Part shown: positions 41,460 to 49,225 of the stretch, in pieces | How positions within the stretch are numbered: the stretch's first letter is position 1 | Layout: every line of letters begins with the position of its first letter | Virus record (IMG/VR): IMGVR_UViG_3300018411_000006 | Location: 1-49,225 of that record | Strand: one strand, 5' to 3' | Length of the DNA stretch: 49,225 nt | From: a virus | Position numbers and translations under genes: made by a program | Notes under the pieces: generated by a model | Database searches by the model: none | Told to the model about the DNA's origin: nothing | The model's input: only the letters and a program-made list of their open reading frames with translations

Positions 41460-41707
41460 TATTTGTCCTTGCCATACAGGATTTTGAGAGCAGCCATCTC
41501 TTCTTCCAGCTTTATCAGGCGCTCAGCAACCGTAACGAGATCTAACGCTCTAATATGTGCATTTTTTTTGACCCATGCGTCAATGGCGGCAACCATTTCC
41601 GCATTAGCAGAACGTCCGTTAGCATCAGCCAGTTCGGTTATCTTTTCCTTTAACTCATCGGGCAGCCGCAGATTGACCTGTGGATGTCTGTAAGCACGCT
41701 CAGCCAT
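41459..41707 (-). CDS. mnt: Mnt-like ribbon-helix-helix repressor
   Basis: 82 aa. Ribbon-helix-helix DNA-binding domain (AYRHPQVNLRLPDELKEKI; ADANGRSANAEMVAAIDAW) followed by a C-terminal coiled coil (LIKLEEEMAALKILYGKDK) like the tetramer helix of P22 Mnt. Mnt represses ant in lysogens. The ATG at 41707 has AAGGAG six bases upstream; a longer start is possible. It is divergent from arc. Confidence 0.88.
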   Translation of the reverse strand: MAERAYRHPQVNLRLPDELKEKITELADANGRSANAEMVAAIDAWVKKNAHIRALDLVTVAERLIKLEEEMAALKILYGKDK

Positions 41708-41730
41708 ACTCACTCCTTTTTTATTTACAT

Positions 41731-41759
41731 AGAGTAAGTGGGTAACTATTGACTATCAA
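41731..41759 (-). promoter_or_regulatory. Pmnt promoter
   Basis: Minus-strand -35 TTGATA (41754-41759) and -10 TACTCT (41731-41736), 17 bp apart. Confidence 0.72.
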
Positions 41760-41777
41760 TGCGTACCTAAATACTAT
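41749..41777 (+). promoter_or_regulatory. Pant promoter
   Basis: -35 TTGACT (41749-41754) and -10 TACTAT (41772-41777), 17 bp apart, overlapping Pmnt by 11 bp. Confidence 0.8.
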
Positions 41778-41789
41778 GTATGCGTACCA
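41759..41789. repeat. Operator-like direct repeats in immI
   Basis: ATGCGTACC occurs at 41759-41767 and 41781-41789, exactly 22 bp apart, on one face of the helix. They flank the Pant -10 and are likely Mnt or Arc binding sites. Confidence 0.55.
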
Positions 41790-41812
41790 CATACAAAAAG
41801 AGGGGGAGTAGC

Positions 41813-41959
41813 ATGAGCAAGGTAAAAACATTGCGAATGCCAGAGTGGCTGGAAAAACATCTCGAAGAGTGCGCAAAAAAAGATGACCGCTCATTCAGCA
41901 ATGAGGTGATTCGCAGGTTAAAGGAGTCAGCAGCAAGGGAAGGCGTGAAGTGTTCATAA
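41813..41959 (+). CDS. arc: Arc-like repressor (48 aa)
   Basis: Ribbon-helix-helix protein (MSKVKTLRMPEWLEKHLEEC; DDRSFSNEVIRRLKESA) of Arc size. GGGGGAG stands five bases before the ATG. In P22, Arc is made first from Pant and shuts off ant and mnt during lytic growth. The order Pant-arc-ant is kept here. Similarity is through fold and spacing, not close identity. Confidence 0.82.
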   Translation: MSKVKTLRMPEWLEKHLEECAKKDDRSFSNEVIRRLKESAAREGVKCS

Positions 41960-42027
41960 AAGTTGAAGCCCCGTCTGTATCAGCAGTCAGGGCTTCGTGT
42001 TAGTGACCCGTAGAAGGAATAACCAAC

Positions 42028-42903
42028 ATGAACAGTATAGCAATCGCAGATCGCACTATCAATGTACCGTTTCACGGTGCAACCCTGTTTTTAGTTAGCC
42101 ACAACGGGTAGCCACAAGCACCAATGCGCCCAATAGTAGAGGGGATGGGTTTAGATTGGGCATCGCAATTTACCAAGATTAAAAACCGGTTTAATACCTC
42201 CGTTGCGATTATCACAACGCAGCTTCCGGGTGACAGTCAGCGTCGCGAAGTGGTTTGTCTTCCGCTTAGGAAGTTGGCCGGATGGCTGCACACAATCAAT
42301 GTTGGAAAGGTTCGCCTGGAGCTTAGGGAGAAAGTGGCCCGCTACCAGGATGAATGCGATGACGTACTTTATCAATACTGGACGAAAGGCGAGGTCGTTA
42401 ATCCACGTAAAACGCGCCTGTCATCAGCCACCCAACTTACCCCACTTCGTCAGACTGCCGAACGCCTCATCACTACCGGCTTAGGAAAGATTTACCCTGA
42501 CATATGGAAGCTCGTACATCAGAAGTTTGAGATTGAGCATATTCACCAGTTGCGCCCGGAGCAGATTTTCGAGGCGGTGGAATACCTCAATGCCATTGAG
42601 GGAGAATTCCTGGGCAAAGCCAATAAGCAAATGGCGCTGCCAATCTCCTACTCAATGGCTTATTTCGACCAGTACCGCTGGATGCGCGGCATTGATGACC
42701 ACTCCCTTAGCGCACCGTGGCGTTATCCGGCCAACATGCTTACACCGAACGGCGATAACCCTAACCCGCTGGGACGGATGCTCAATGAGATGCGCCAAAT
42801 GGGTTACGAGGTTGACGCTGCATTGTTTCAGCTTCAATCGCTGCAACATCACCTGGAGATGATTCGCCACAAGATAGACCGCGCTCAGATGAGCCTCAGG
42901 TAA
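42028..42903 (+). pseudogene. ant: P22-type antirepressor with in-frame amber codon
   Basis: The full frame from the ATG at 42028 (GAAGGA upstream) codes the usual Ant start (MNSIAIADRTINVPFHGATL), then TAG at 42109-42111 (codon 28), then continues PQAP and MRPIVEGMGLDWASQFTKIK to 42903. Relatives have a sense codon there, so CAG to TAG is the likely change. The downstream ATG at 42124 opens a 259-aa frame but has no ribosome site and lacks the N-terminal part of the P22_AR_N domain. Ant inactivates CI-type repressors. It is probably off unless the codon is suppressed. Confidence 0.85.
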
Positions 42904-42962
42904 AAGACACTTAATCACCAGAGGACAAAAATTTCTTCTGAAGAAAATTCAATCATATAACC

Positions 42963-42984
42963 AACCCGCTTCGGCGGGTTTTTT
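42963..42984 (+). terminator. Terminator at the end of immI
   Basis: AACCCGC-TTCG-GCGGGTT followed by T run. It ends the arc-ant transcript just before the baseplate wedge gene. Confidence 0.87.
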
Positions 42985-43000
42985 ATTGCCTGGAGAAAAG

Positions 43001-43360
43001 ATGCTCACCAAAAGCTTTCTTCTCGATACGGATAAATGGGACATCTCCCTTGATGACACCGGGAGTATTGCCATCACGGCAAACCCTTACGCCGTAGCTC
43101 AGGATGCCGCCAGCGCCTGCTCAACTTTCCTGGGCGAGACATGGTACGACACCACGTTGGGCATTCCGTATTACGAGCGCATCCTGGGTCATTGGCCTGG
43201 CACTCAGCTAATCAATACCAAAATGGCATCAGAAGCCATGAAGCTTCCTTACGTCCAGTCAGCCTACTGTACCGTTACCATTCCGAGAGGAACAAGGTCA
43301 GCTGCTGGCGTGATGACATTGACGGACACCAACAACGACACAACAACCATCCAGTTCTGA
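43001..43360 (+). CDS. Baseplate wedge protein (gp25/W-like)
   Basis: 119 aa from the ATG at 43001 (GGAGA upstream). TDKWDISLDDTGSIAITANP and TFLGETWYDTTLGIPYYERI match the gp25-like wedge family that starts sheath polymerisation. The gene resumes the tail module after the immI insertion. Confidence 0.87.
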   Translation: MLTKSFLLDTDKWDISLDDTGSIAITANPYAVAQDAASACSTFLGETWYDTTLGIPYYERILGHWPGTQLINTKMASEAMKLPYVQSAYCTVTIPRGTRSAAGVMTLTDTNNDTTTIQF

Positions 43361-43367
43361 GGTAATC

Positions 43368-44600
43368 ATGTCAGAAGTAACAGTAAGCACTGCGGTGCCC
43401 TCAGTAACCTTTTCCGATACAGGCGTTGCCATCCCTGATGAAATCGACATTCTGAACGGTCGTCTTACCGACCTTGATACAGCAATGGGCGGGGGGATGA
43501 GTAAAAGTCTCACTACGCCACAAGGGCAGATCGCCATGAGTGATACGGCGATTATTGGAGATAAAAACGATAGCCTGGCGTGGCTCGTTAATCAGATTAA
43601 CCCTGACTTCTCCTCCGGGCGCATGCAGGACGCAATCGGGCAGATTTACTTCATCGACAGGATTGCCGCAATTGGCACGACAGTAACGGCCACTTGTACC
43701 GGCTTAGTGGGCACCGCTATTCCGGCCAACAGCATTGCTCAGGACTCCAGCGGATATCTCTATTACTCACTGGCTGATGCTGTAATCCCGTCCTCAGGTT
43801 CAGTCGATGTGGTATTTCAGAATCAGGACACCGGACCTATTGCATGCCCAATCGGCGCTTTAAACACAATATACCGTGCTATATCTGGCTGGTCTGGCAT
43901 CAGCAATGCGGCTGCGGGTGTGCTAGGAAATGATGTTGAGAGCCGCGCAAATTTTGAATACCGCCGCAAACAGTCGGTCGCTGGTAACGCAAATAATCAG
44001 CTTGGTTCAATATACGCTAACGTGCTGGCTGTCGAGGGTGTGACCGACGCCTATGTGACGCAGAACAATACCGGAGCTGCTGTAGATAAGGGATTCACCG
44101 ATTTCACCATTGATGCACATGCGCTTTACGTAGCTGTCTATGGTGGCTCAGCAGAGGATATCGCAAACGCGATATTCCAGAAGTTACCACCTGGTCCGCC
44201 GATGATGGGCAACACCACTTACACGGTGGTAGATGACGTAAACTATGTTCAGCCATATCCAGAGTACGAAATAAAGTGGCAAACCCCTACTCCTGTCAGC
44301 GTTTACGTGAAGGTAGAATTAGCAGCCAATAACTCACTGCCGAGCAATATAGTATCCCTGACACAGTCAGCCATTATCAGCTCGTTTAATGGCGAGGATG
44401 GCGGAACTCGTGCGCGGATAGGATCGAAGATTTTCGCCGGGCGTTATTACTCAGGGGTGCAGGACATCGATTCAGAAAACGTTGATATTTTCAGCATAAC
44501 ACTGAGCCGGGATGGTACGACACACCAGACATCAACTTCCTTCGGAATTGATGAAATACCTACCCTCGACGCATCCAACATTTCGGTGAGCCTGACATGA
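43368..44600 (+). CDS. Baseplate protein J-like
   Basis: 410 aa. The gpJ/gp6-type wedge: VTFSDTGVAIPDEIDILNGR at the start, the middle QSVAGNANNQLGSIYANVLA with VEGVTDAYVTQN, and the closing beta domain. Connects hub to fibres. Overlaps the next gene by 4 nt. Confidence 0.9.
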   Translation: MSEVTVSTAVPSVTFSDTGVAIPDEIDILNGRLTDLDTAMGGGMSKSLTTPQGQIAMSDTAIIGDKNDSLAWLVNQINPDFSSGRMQDAIGQIYFIDRIAAIGTTVTATCTGLVGTAIPANSIAQDSSGYLYYSLADAVIPSSGSVDVVFQNQDTGPIACPIGALNTIYRAISGWSGISNAAAGVLGNDVESRANFEYRRKQSVAGNANNQLGSIYANVLAVEGVTDAYVTQNNTGAAVDKGFTDFTIDAHALYVAVYGGSAEDIANAIFQKLPPGPPMMGNTTYTVVDDVNYVQPYPEYEIKWQTPTPVSVYVKVELAANNSLPSNIVSLTQSAIISSFNGEDGGTRARIGSKIFAGRYYSGVQDIDSENVDIFSITLSRDGTTHQTSTSFGIDEIPTLDASNISVSLT

Positions 44601-45184
44601 TAAATGCTGCGGATACCATCCTTATGCAGTATGCAGACAGCTCTAAATTAAAATCCCTGATTTATTCATTCAACGAAGCTGTAGGCGTGGAAGAATTTCT
44701 TGATGACTTCTACGACCTAATCTGGAACATCCAGACTGCAGGAACATACGGCCTAAATGTGTGGGGAAAGATAGTCGTTGTCAGCAGGCTGCTTACTGTT
44801 ACTGAAAATAAAGTTTATCTGGGATTTGAAGAAGCTCTGTCAACGCCACCGGTGGTTGACGATCCACAGCCATTTGACCAGGCACCTTTTTATAATGGCG
44901 AATCTTCAACCTCCACTGTAACGCTTTCAAACGACATATACCGCAAGCTGATAATGATGAAGGCAGCGGCAAACATATCAGACTGCACCATCCCAAACCT
45001 GAATAAACTCCTGATGTTTATGTTCGGCGACAGCGGTAAATGCTATGTCAGGAATGATGGTGGCATGGTGATGAGTTACGTTTTCGAATTCCCCCTTTCA
45101 ACAGCAGAGCTGGCGATCGTTCAAAGCTCTGGTGCGCTGCCGGCCCCGGTCGGCGTGACTGTTAACATCGTACAGCAGAGCTAA
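44597..45184 (+). CDS. Baseplate protein DUF2612
   Basis: 195 aa. FLDDFYDLIWNIQTAGTYGL, GLNVWGKIVVVSRLL, then KLIMMKAAANISDCTIPNLN and FGDSGKCYVRNDGGMVM match DUF2612, which follows gpJ in DUF3383-type myoviruses. Acts in wedge or fibre attachment. Confidence 0.87.
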   Translation: MINAADTILMQYADSSKLKSLIYSFNEAVGVEEFLDDFYDLIWNIQTAGTYGLNVWGKIVVVSRLLTVTENKVYLGFEEALSTPPVVDDPQPFDQAPFYNGESSTSTVTLSNDIYRKLIMMKAAANISDCTIPNLNKLLMFMFGDSGKCYVRNDGGMVMSYVFEFPLSTAELAIVQSSGALPAPVGVTVNIVQQS

Positions 45185-45187
45185 AAT

Positions 45188-46528
45188 ATGAACTCAAGCG
45201 ATATTCCTGGGCGCACAACGAAAGCGTTTGGCGTTAACGGCAACAAAAACACTATCCCCGTCGACTCAAGCACGACAACGTTGAATAACGGTCAGGCAAC
45301 AATGGATTCCGGTTTTCCGCCGATTACCATGATTGCCTTGAGCGCAGGTGGCATCCCGCCAGGAGGAAGAGATTTTAACGGCATCCTCTATTCCGTCAGC
45401 CTGAAACAGCAATGGCAAGACTCAGGAATGGCATACCCGTTCAATGCTGATTTCTCCACTGCAATCAGCGGTTATCCCAAAGGTGCCAGAGTACCAAATT
45501 CAGCTCTGACTGGTTTTTGGCTCAACACAACAGACGGAAATACATCCACGCCGGAAGTGGGGTCATCAACCCTGACAGGGTGGGTGCCGTCAGGCGATTA
45601 TGGAATTACAAGCATTCCCGGTTTGTCAGCAACTAGCGTCACGCTAACAACTCTACAGGCAGCCAAGGACAGAATAGTCCTTTCAGGGGCTCTAACCGCA
45701 AATATAAACGTAATTCTCCCGGCATGGATAAAATCATGGACCGTGGTGAACGCATGCACTGGTAATTATTCGGCAACCATAAAGACAGCCAGCGGAACTG
45801 GTGTGACTTTGCCATCAGGGCTGACGGTAAATATTTTTGGCGACGGGATAAACATTACCCAGGATTCAGCATTGCTGGGATATCCAGGCAGACTCTTGTC
45901 AGTGCAAACATTTAATTCAAACGGGAATTATAACCGTTCACCTGGCGCACGAAAAATTGTTGTTGAGGTTATTGGGGCAGGTGGTGGTGGTGGTGGTGCT
46001 CCTGCTGGCTCATCAACATCAAACTCCGTTGCTGGCGGCGGCGGCGCGGGTTCGTATGCAAAGGTGCTAATTGAAAACCCATTGTCATCGTATGCAGTGA
46101 CGATTGGGTCCGGTGGCGCTGGAGGCATTACAGGTCAAGGTGGGACCGGAGGTTTAACCTCATTTGGGCAGATAATTTCCTGCCCTGGCGGCGCTGGAGG
46201 GTTTACTGGTATAGCATCCAATGCTGGTAACGCTGCTGGTGGTGGTTTTGGTGGTGACCAACCAACTATTTCAGTTGGATACATATTATCCGTTGGTGGG
46301 GGATTTGGTGCCCCTGGCTACATGAATAATGGGCAGAGTGGTAATGGTGGCAATGGAGCAAATACATTACTTGGTAATGGTGGGTGGGGTAACACAAATG
46401 GTGCCGGTAGTGACGGGCGTGGATATGGCTCAGGTGGTGGTGGTGCTTTAACAACAATAACAAACACAACAACGAGAAATGGAGGCAATGGCGCTCCTGG
46501 TGTTGTTATTGTCTGGGAATATTCCTGA
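45188..46528 (+). CDS. Tail fibre with glycine-rich distal domain
   Basis: 446 aa. Residues 1-140 form the conserved virion-binding part (SSDIPGRTTKAFGVNGNKNT; FPPITMIALSAGGIPPGGRD). From about 255 the sequence is glycine-rich (VEVIGAGGGGGGAP, many GGxGG runs) and ends VVIVWEYS, a fold seen in fibre-tip proteins with polyglycine-type helices. Likely the primary receptor binder. The GGT/GGC repeats in DNA look prone to recombination. Confidence 0.82.
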   Translation: MNSSDIPGRTTKAFGVNGNKNTIPVDSSTTTLNNGQATMDSGFPPITMIALSAGGIPPGGRDFNGILYSVSLKQQWQDSGMAYPFNADFSTAISGYPKGARVPNSALTGFWLNTTDGNTSTPEVGSSTLTGWVPSGDYGITSIPGLSATSVTLTTLQAAKDRIVLSGALTANINVILPAWIKSWTVVNACTGNYSATIKTASGTGVTLPSGLTVNIFGDGINITQDSALLGYPGRLLSVQTFNSNGNYNRSPGARKIVVEVIGAGGGGGGAPAGSSTSNSVAGGGGAGSYAKVLIENPLSSYAVTIGSGGAGGITGQGGTGGLTSFGQIISCPGGAGGFTGIASNAGNAAGGGFGGDQPTISVGYILSVGGGFGAPGYMNNGQSGNGGNGANTLLGNGGWGNTNGAGSDGRGYGSGGGGALTTITNTTTRNGGNGAPGVVIVWEYS

Positions 46529-46560
46529 TATCTAATTAAATACACATCAAATTTTAACTC

Positions 46561-46604
46561 CCCATGAACACGATTAATTTCGTGATTTTGTCGTGGGCTT
46601 TTTT
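46561..46604 (+). terminator. Terminator between fibre and tailspike genes
   Basis: Outer stem CCCATGA/TCGTGGG encloses a CACGA-TTAATT-TCGTG hairpin and is followed by six T. It may let the tailspike gene be expressed separately. Confidence 0.65.
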
Positions 46605-46630
46605 CATCATTTGATAAAGGCGACATAAAT

Positions 46631-48673
46631 ATGTCTATTTCAGACACTTCTTCCGCAAAGCGCTATGCATCAATTGCTGAAGTCGCTGCTGCTCAGGCCG
46701 AGTTATATACCGAGGAGGCTCGCAAGGCTCCTGAATATGCCAATGACGCAAAAGAGGCAGCAGTCGCTGCGGCATCTTCGGCAAATACAGCATCAGAATA
46801 TGTATCATCAGCTGAAAACGCCTCTGCCAGTGCGCAGTCATTCTCAATAACTGCATCAGAGAAAGCATCTGAGGCAGAGGAAAGCGCGGCCAATGCAGCA
46901 AGCGCGGCCAATGCTGCTGTTGAGGTTGGAATTGATGGGGTATATAAAAGGCTATCCAGTGCAAATGAGGGAGAGGGTGACTACCTGATAGCAGTAAAGG
47001 AGCCATACCCTGGATCGGTTCTTATCACCCAGCATCAGCACAACACCTATCTCCTTACCCCTTACCACTTCGGAGCAAAGGGAGATGGCATTGAAGATGA
47101 CACCATCGCCATAAACCGCTGGGCTAATTGCGGTGCTAAATCTCTATACTGGCCGCCAGGTAAATATCTGGTAACTCCCGCTAATGGCGTTTCGCTGGAT
47201 ATGGCTAGCTACCAGACGGGGGACACCGCACTGACAGCGTGCGTTACCGTTCCCTACGGCGTGAAAATTTATACAGCCGGGACGGAAACCCAATTATGCG
47301 TAAAGGATGCCGACTCAGCGTCGACCGTAGGTCTGGCCGTTAGCTACCCGTCTTCCAGTTATTCCCAGGGCGAAACCGACATAGAAAAATTCATGATTCG
47401 CCTGGAAAATGGAAATGGTCGATACGGGATTCTTACGCCACTCAGGGAGGAGATGTTCACTGCACACCGGGCCAAGTTCAAATTAGACGCGCATTTCGGT
47501 CCGCAACAGGGGCGTGATGACCTGACAGTGCTGCAGTATGCGTGGGTGAACGGCATATTGATTGGCGACGCCTTTGGCGGTTCTGTGCATGTAACGGGAT
47601 ACGGAAACTATAACGTGCAGCAGGTTGAAGGTACGCAATTCCAGTGTGTGGCCGTTAAGATGAAGTCTGTTCGAGGTAACGTAGGCGTAGACGTCAGATT
47701 CAACGTTAACAACTGGTGGAAGTTCGTAGAACCAAGTGACGGTGTCGAAGGCTTTGTTATCAAGGACAGCGAAGGCTTGGGAGGGTTTGTCGGGATTGAC
47801 CTAACCAACTCAGCCAGCGAAACGGGTGGATTCATCGATAACGTTCACGTCAACGTTAAACAGAATGGCGTGCGAGCCAGGAACCGCCCATCGCTGCAAA
47901 TAGGCAACATCGAGGTGTACAAAGGTGACGGATTTGCAACAGACGTACCCTATGATGCGGTGTTGCTGGTAGATTGTCCGTCGGTCACGATTAACTCGAT
48001 TCACGCAATCGTCGGCAACGCAACCACAAATGCGCTGTCAGTTGTGAATGCAACAAACAGCACTTTCCGTTTGAATTCGTATTTCGCGCAAAATACCCAG
48101 TTTGTGGATTACGTTGTTGATAGCCCTGACTGTTACGTTGGGACTGGTACGATCAATCTGGTAGAGGCTATTCACTCACTTTCCGGCTCAGCAAGCAACG
48201 ACTTTCACGGCAGTGATGTTCTGGTCAGGTCCTACAGAAACAGTATTCGCCCCCTTTACGCAGTTATGGATACCACGTTCAATCGGGTAAGAGCGAGATT
48301 TCCACAAGATACCAGTCTCCAGGTGAGGACCTTCCTCGACAACACTGTATCAGCAGCCGGAACTCTTACAGTAAAACCCAGGCTTGACCCATCCAGGTAC
48401 TACATCATCATGGGTGCTGGCTCAGCCGCCTTCACCTATTCAATTGAACTGGACAAAGTGGCCGCCGTTGCTGGTGATATTGTTTACATAAAGATAGCCG
48501 GGTCTTCATCTGCTAACCCAACATTACTGGTTAAAAATGGTATTGGTGGAACAACAGTCAGCACATTTAACAACATCGGTGCGATTCGCCTGAATGGCGC
48601 TTACAGATTTAATGAGTCGGGCAACTGGGTGGCTTACTACATCACACAAAGCGTTGAGACTACTTACGGCTAA
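46631..48673 (+). CDS. Tailspike / fibre with pectate-lyase-like fold
   Basis: 680 aa. Residues 10-100 are an Ala/Ser/Glu coiled coil (SIAEVAAAQAELYTEEARKA). From about 143 a right-handed beta helix starts (YHFGAKGDGIEDDTIAINRW), as in Pectate_lyase_3 tailspikes that cut surface polysaccharide. The middle is beta-rich (VHVTGYGNYNVQQVEGTQFQ) and the C-terminal 80 residues look like a trimerisation domain. Substrate unknown. AAAGGCG precedes the ATG. Last late gene. Confidence 0.85.
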   Translation: MSISDTSSAKRYASIAEVAAAQAELYTEEARKAPEYANDAKEAAVAAASSANTASEYVSSAENASASAQSFSITASEKASEAEESAANAASAANAAVEVGIDGVYKRLSSANEGEGDYLIAVKEPYPGSVLITQHQHNTYLLTPYHFGAKGDGIEDDTIAINRWANCGAKSLYWPPGKYLVTPANGVSLDMASYQTGDTALTACVTVPYGVKIYTAGTETQLCVKDADSASTVGLAVSYPSSSYSQGETDIEKFMIRLENGNGRYGILTPLREEMFTAHRAKFKLDAHFGPQQGRDDLTVLQYAWVNGILIGDAFGGSVHVTGYGNYNVQQVEGTQFQCVAVKMKSVRGNVGVDVRFNVNNWWKFVEPSDGVEGFVIKDSEGLGGFVGIDLTNSASETGGFIDNVHVNVKQNGVRARNRPSLQIGNIEVYKGDGFATDVPYDAVLLVDCPSVTINSIHAIVGNATTNALSVVNATNSTFRLNSYFAQNTQFVDYVVDSPDCYVGTGTINLVEAIHSLSGSASNDFHGSDVLVRSYRNSIRPLYAVMDTTFNRVRARFPQDTSLQVRTFLDNTVSAAGTLTVKPRLDPSRYYIIMGAGSAAFTYSIELDKVAAVAGDIVYIKIAGSSSANPTLLVKNGIGGTTVSTFNNIGAIRLNGAYRFNESGNWVAYYITQSVETTYG

Positions 48674-48762
48674 TAGTCATCATCAATGTCCTGCAGATGC
48701 GACCTGACGATAAGCACGACCAGAAGGACGATGACGGCAAGGATGCCGATAACCCACCACAT
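48670..48762 (-). CDS. Tiny membrane protein (30 aa)
   Basis: On the strand opposite to late genes: MWWVIGILAVIVLLVVLIVR, then SHLQDIDDDY, stop TAG. One strong transmembrane helix with a basic residue and an acidic tail, a typical small-protein architecture. It overlaps the tailspike stop by 3 nt. The ribosome site is weak (GGGTAAG) and no promoter was found. Not recognised. The plus-strand frame at 48697-48879 is polar and irregular and is less convincing. Confidence 0.55.
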   Translation of the reverse strand: MWWVIGILAVIVLLVVLIVRSHLQDIDDDY

Positions 48763-48919
48763 AACTTACCCGCGCAAAATGAATGGACAAACATCATCCG
48801 CTTATTGTCCGTAATTTGCTCATGGGTAATAACGATCGAATTATGCGCATCGATCGGTTGTGGCGATCAATTGAGATAGATGCGCAAAGCGTTGCAGTTG
48901 TGCATGGCTTTGCGTTCTA

Positions 48920-49102
48920 TGTGTCGTAATTGTGGCATGCAATGATGCGCCAGGAAGATTCGATATGTATTGCAACGACACGCAATGACACAACCACGGA
49001 GCGAACGCGGATTAAATTCATGCGATTACAATAAGTTAGATGATGCTCTACGTTCTTCTAAGCCGTAGGTCGTAGGTTCGAATCCTACAGGGCGTACCAT
49101 TT
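48920..49102. other. attP left arm and flank
   Basis: TGTGTCGTAATTGTGGCATG (48920-48939) matches TGTGTCGTATTTGTGTCATG on the other side of the core (47-66) at 18 of 20 bases. Two inverted GTGTC-type copies lie in 48972-48993. These are good candidates for integrase arm-type sites. The region is otherwise noncoding. Confidence 0.65.
49054..49099 (+). other. attP: attP core: 3' half of tRNA-Arg(TCT)
   Basis: From the anticodon loop CTTCTAA through GCCGT, the T-arm GTAGG-TTCGAAT-CCTAC, acceptor AGGGCGT and ACCA. Upstream bases do not pair as an anticodon stem, so the phage carries only the 3' half. Integration would restore a full host tRNA-Arg gene of argU type. It lies just outside int in the circle. 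Confidence 0.85.
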
Positions 49103-49225
49103 CGAATCAGTATGTTACGCTAGTTTTAATCCTGCCTGATTTTCTCCTTGTGTCGTATTTGTGTCATGACTGCCAAAAATGGCGTCAATTTTCCGTGCGT
49201 GCTCGGTCAAATGGTTTGGTGCCAG

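Noticed and set aside
42109-42111. Reassignment of TAG to glutamine in this phage
   Set aside because: Many genes use TAG as a normal stop (for example ends at 9554, 12664, 32199 and 35900) and no suppressor tRNA is encoded.
42124-42903. Short ant as an intact gene
   Set aside because: The frame continues upstream through the amber codon to a normal Ant start with a ribosome site; the internal ATG has none.
46318-46647. Minus-strand proline-rich ORFs opposite the fibre gene
   Set aside because: They are antisense shadows of glycine codons in the glycine-rich fibre domain.
48697-48879. Plus-strand 60-aa ORF
   Set aside because: Irregular polar composition, no ribosome site, and it overlaps the more convincing minus-strand membrane ORF and the attP flank.

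Overview
The window is a complete temperate phage genome of about 49.1 kb, given as a circle cut inside the 3' end of the integrase gene. The first 123 bases recur exactly as the last 123 (49103-49225), so the non-redundant circle is 49,102 bp. Gene content points to an enterobacterial host: lambda/P22-type Cro, CII, CIII, N, Erf, nin genes and Mnt/Arc/Ant, strong AGGAGG ribosome sites, and an attP carrying the 3' half of a tRNA-Arg(TCT) gene. That tRNA half differs at several positions from the E. coli argU sequence I remember, so the host may be an enterobacterium other than E. coli.

Layout. 13-8977 (minus) is the PL operon read leftward from PL: N, accessory genes, a pentapeptide protein, a coiled-coil protein, CIII, Erf, SSB, accessory genes, xis and int. 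8978-9353 is the PL/OL/nutL control region with a structured N leader. 9354-11516 is the immunity region: CI repressor, two unknown genes in the rexAB position, OR and PR. 11517-20911 (plus) is the PR operon: cro, nutR, cII (with an OOP-type antisense RNA), a possible sliding-clamp-like gene, an O-type initiator carrying a GIY-YIG domain, a DnaB helicase carrying an intein, nin genes and antiterminator Q. 20918-21293 holds the putative late promoter, its terminator and three tRNA genes. 21369-22721 is the lysis cassette (holin, SAR endolysin, Rz/Rz1). 22996-33567 is packaging and head. 33568-48673 is a contractile-tail module (sheath, tube, frameshifted chaperone, tape measure, hub, spike, wedge, fibre, tailspike). 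The tail module is broken at 40978-42984 by a P22-type immI region (mnt, arc, ant and an unknown lysogenic gene). 48674-49102 holds a 30-aa membrane ORF and attP.

How it works together. CI holds five or six 17-bp operators at OL and OR. On induction PL and PR fire, and N acts at nutL and nutR (near-identical boxB hairpins) to pass the many terminators between accessory genes. O and DnaB replicate the circle, Erf and SSB recombine it, and Q opens the late operon. The phage is a mosaic: P22/lambda regulation and replication joined to a myovirus virion.

Main points of interest: a DnaB intein with the signature of class 3 inteins (Ala1, Trp/Cys/Thr triplet); three different homing-type nuclease domains embedded in frame in phage proteins; an ADP-ribosyltransferase domain fused to the prohead DUF2213 protein; a lysogenic ORF downstream of mnt whose C-terminus copies the Cys motif of this phage's own minor head protein; a new gene pair in the rex position; an amber codon in ant; and a canonical TTTTTTA -1 frameshift in the tail chaperone genes.
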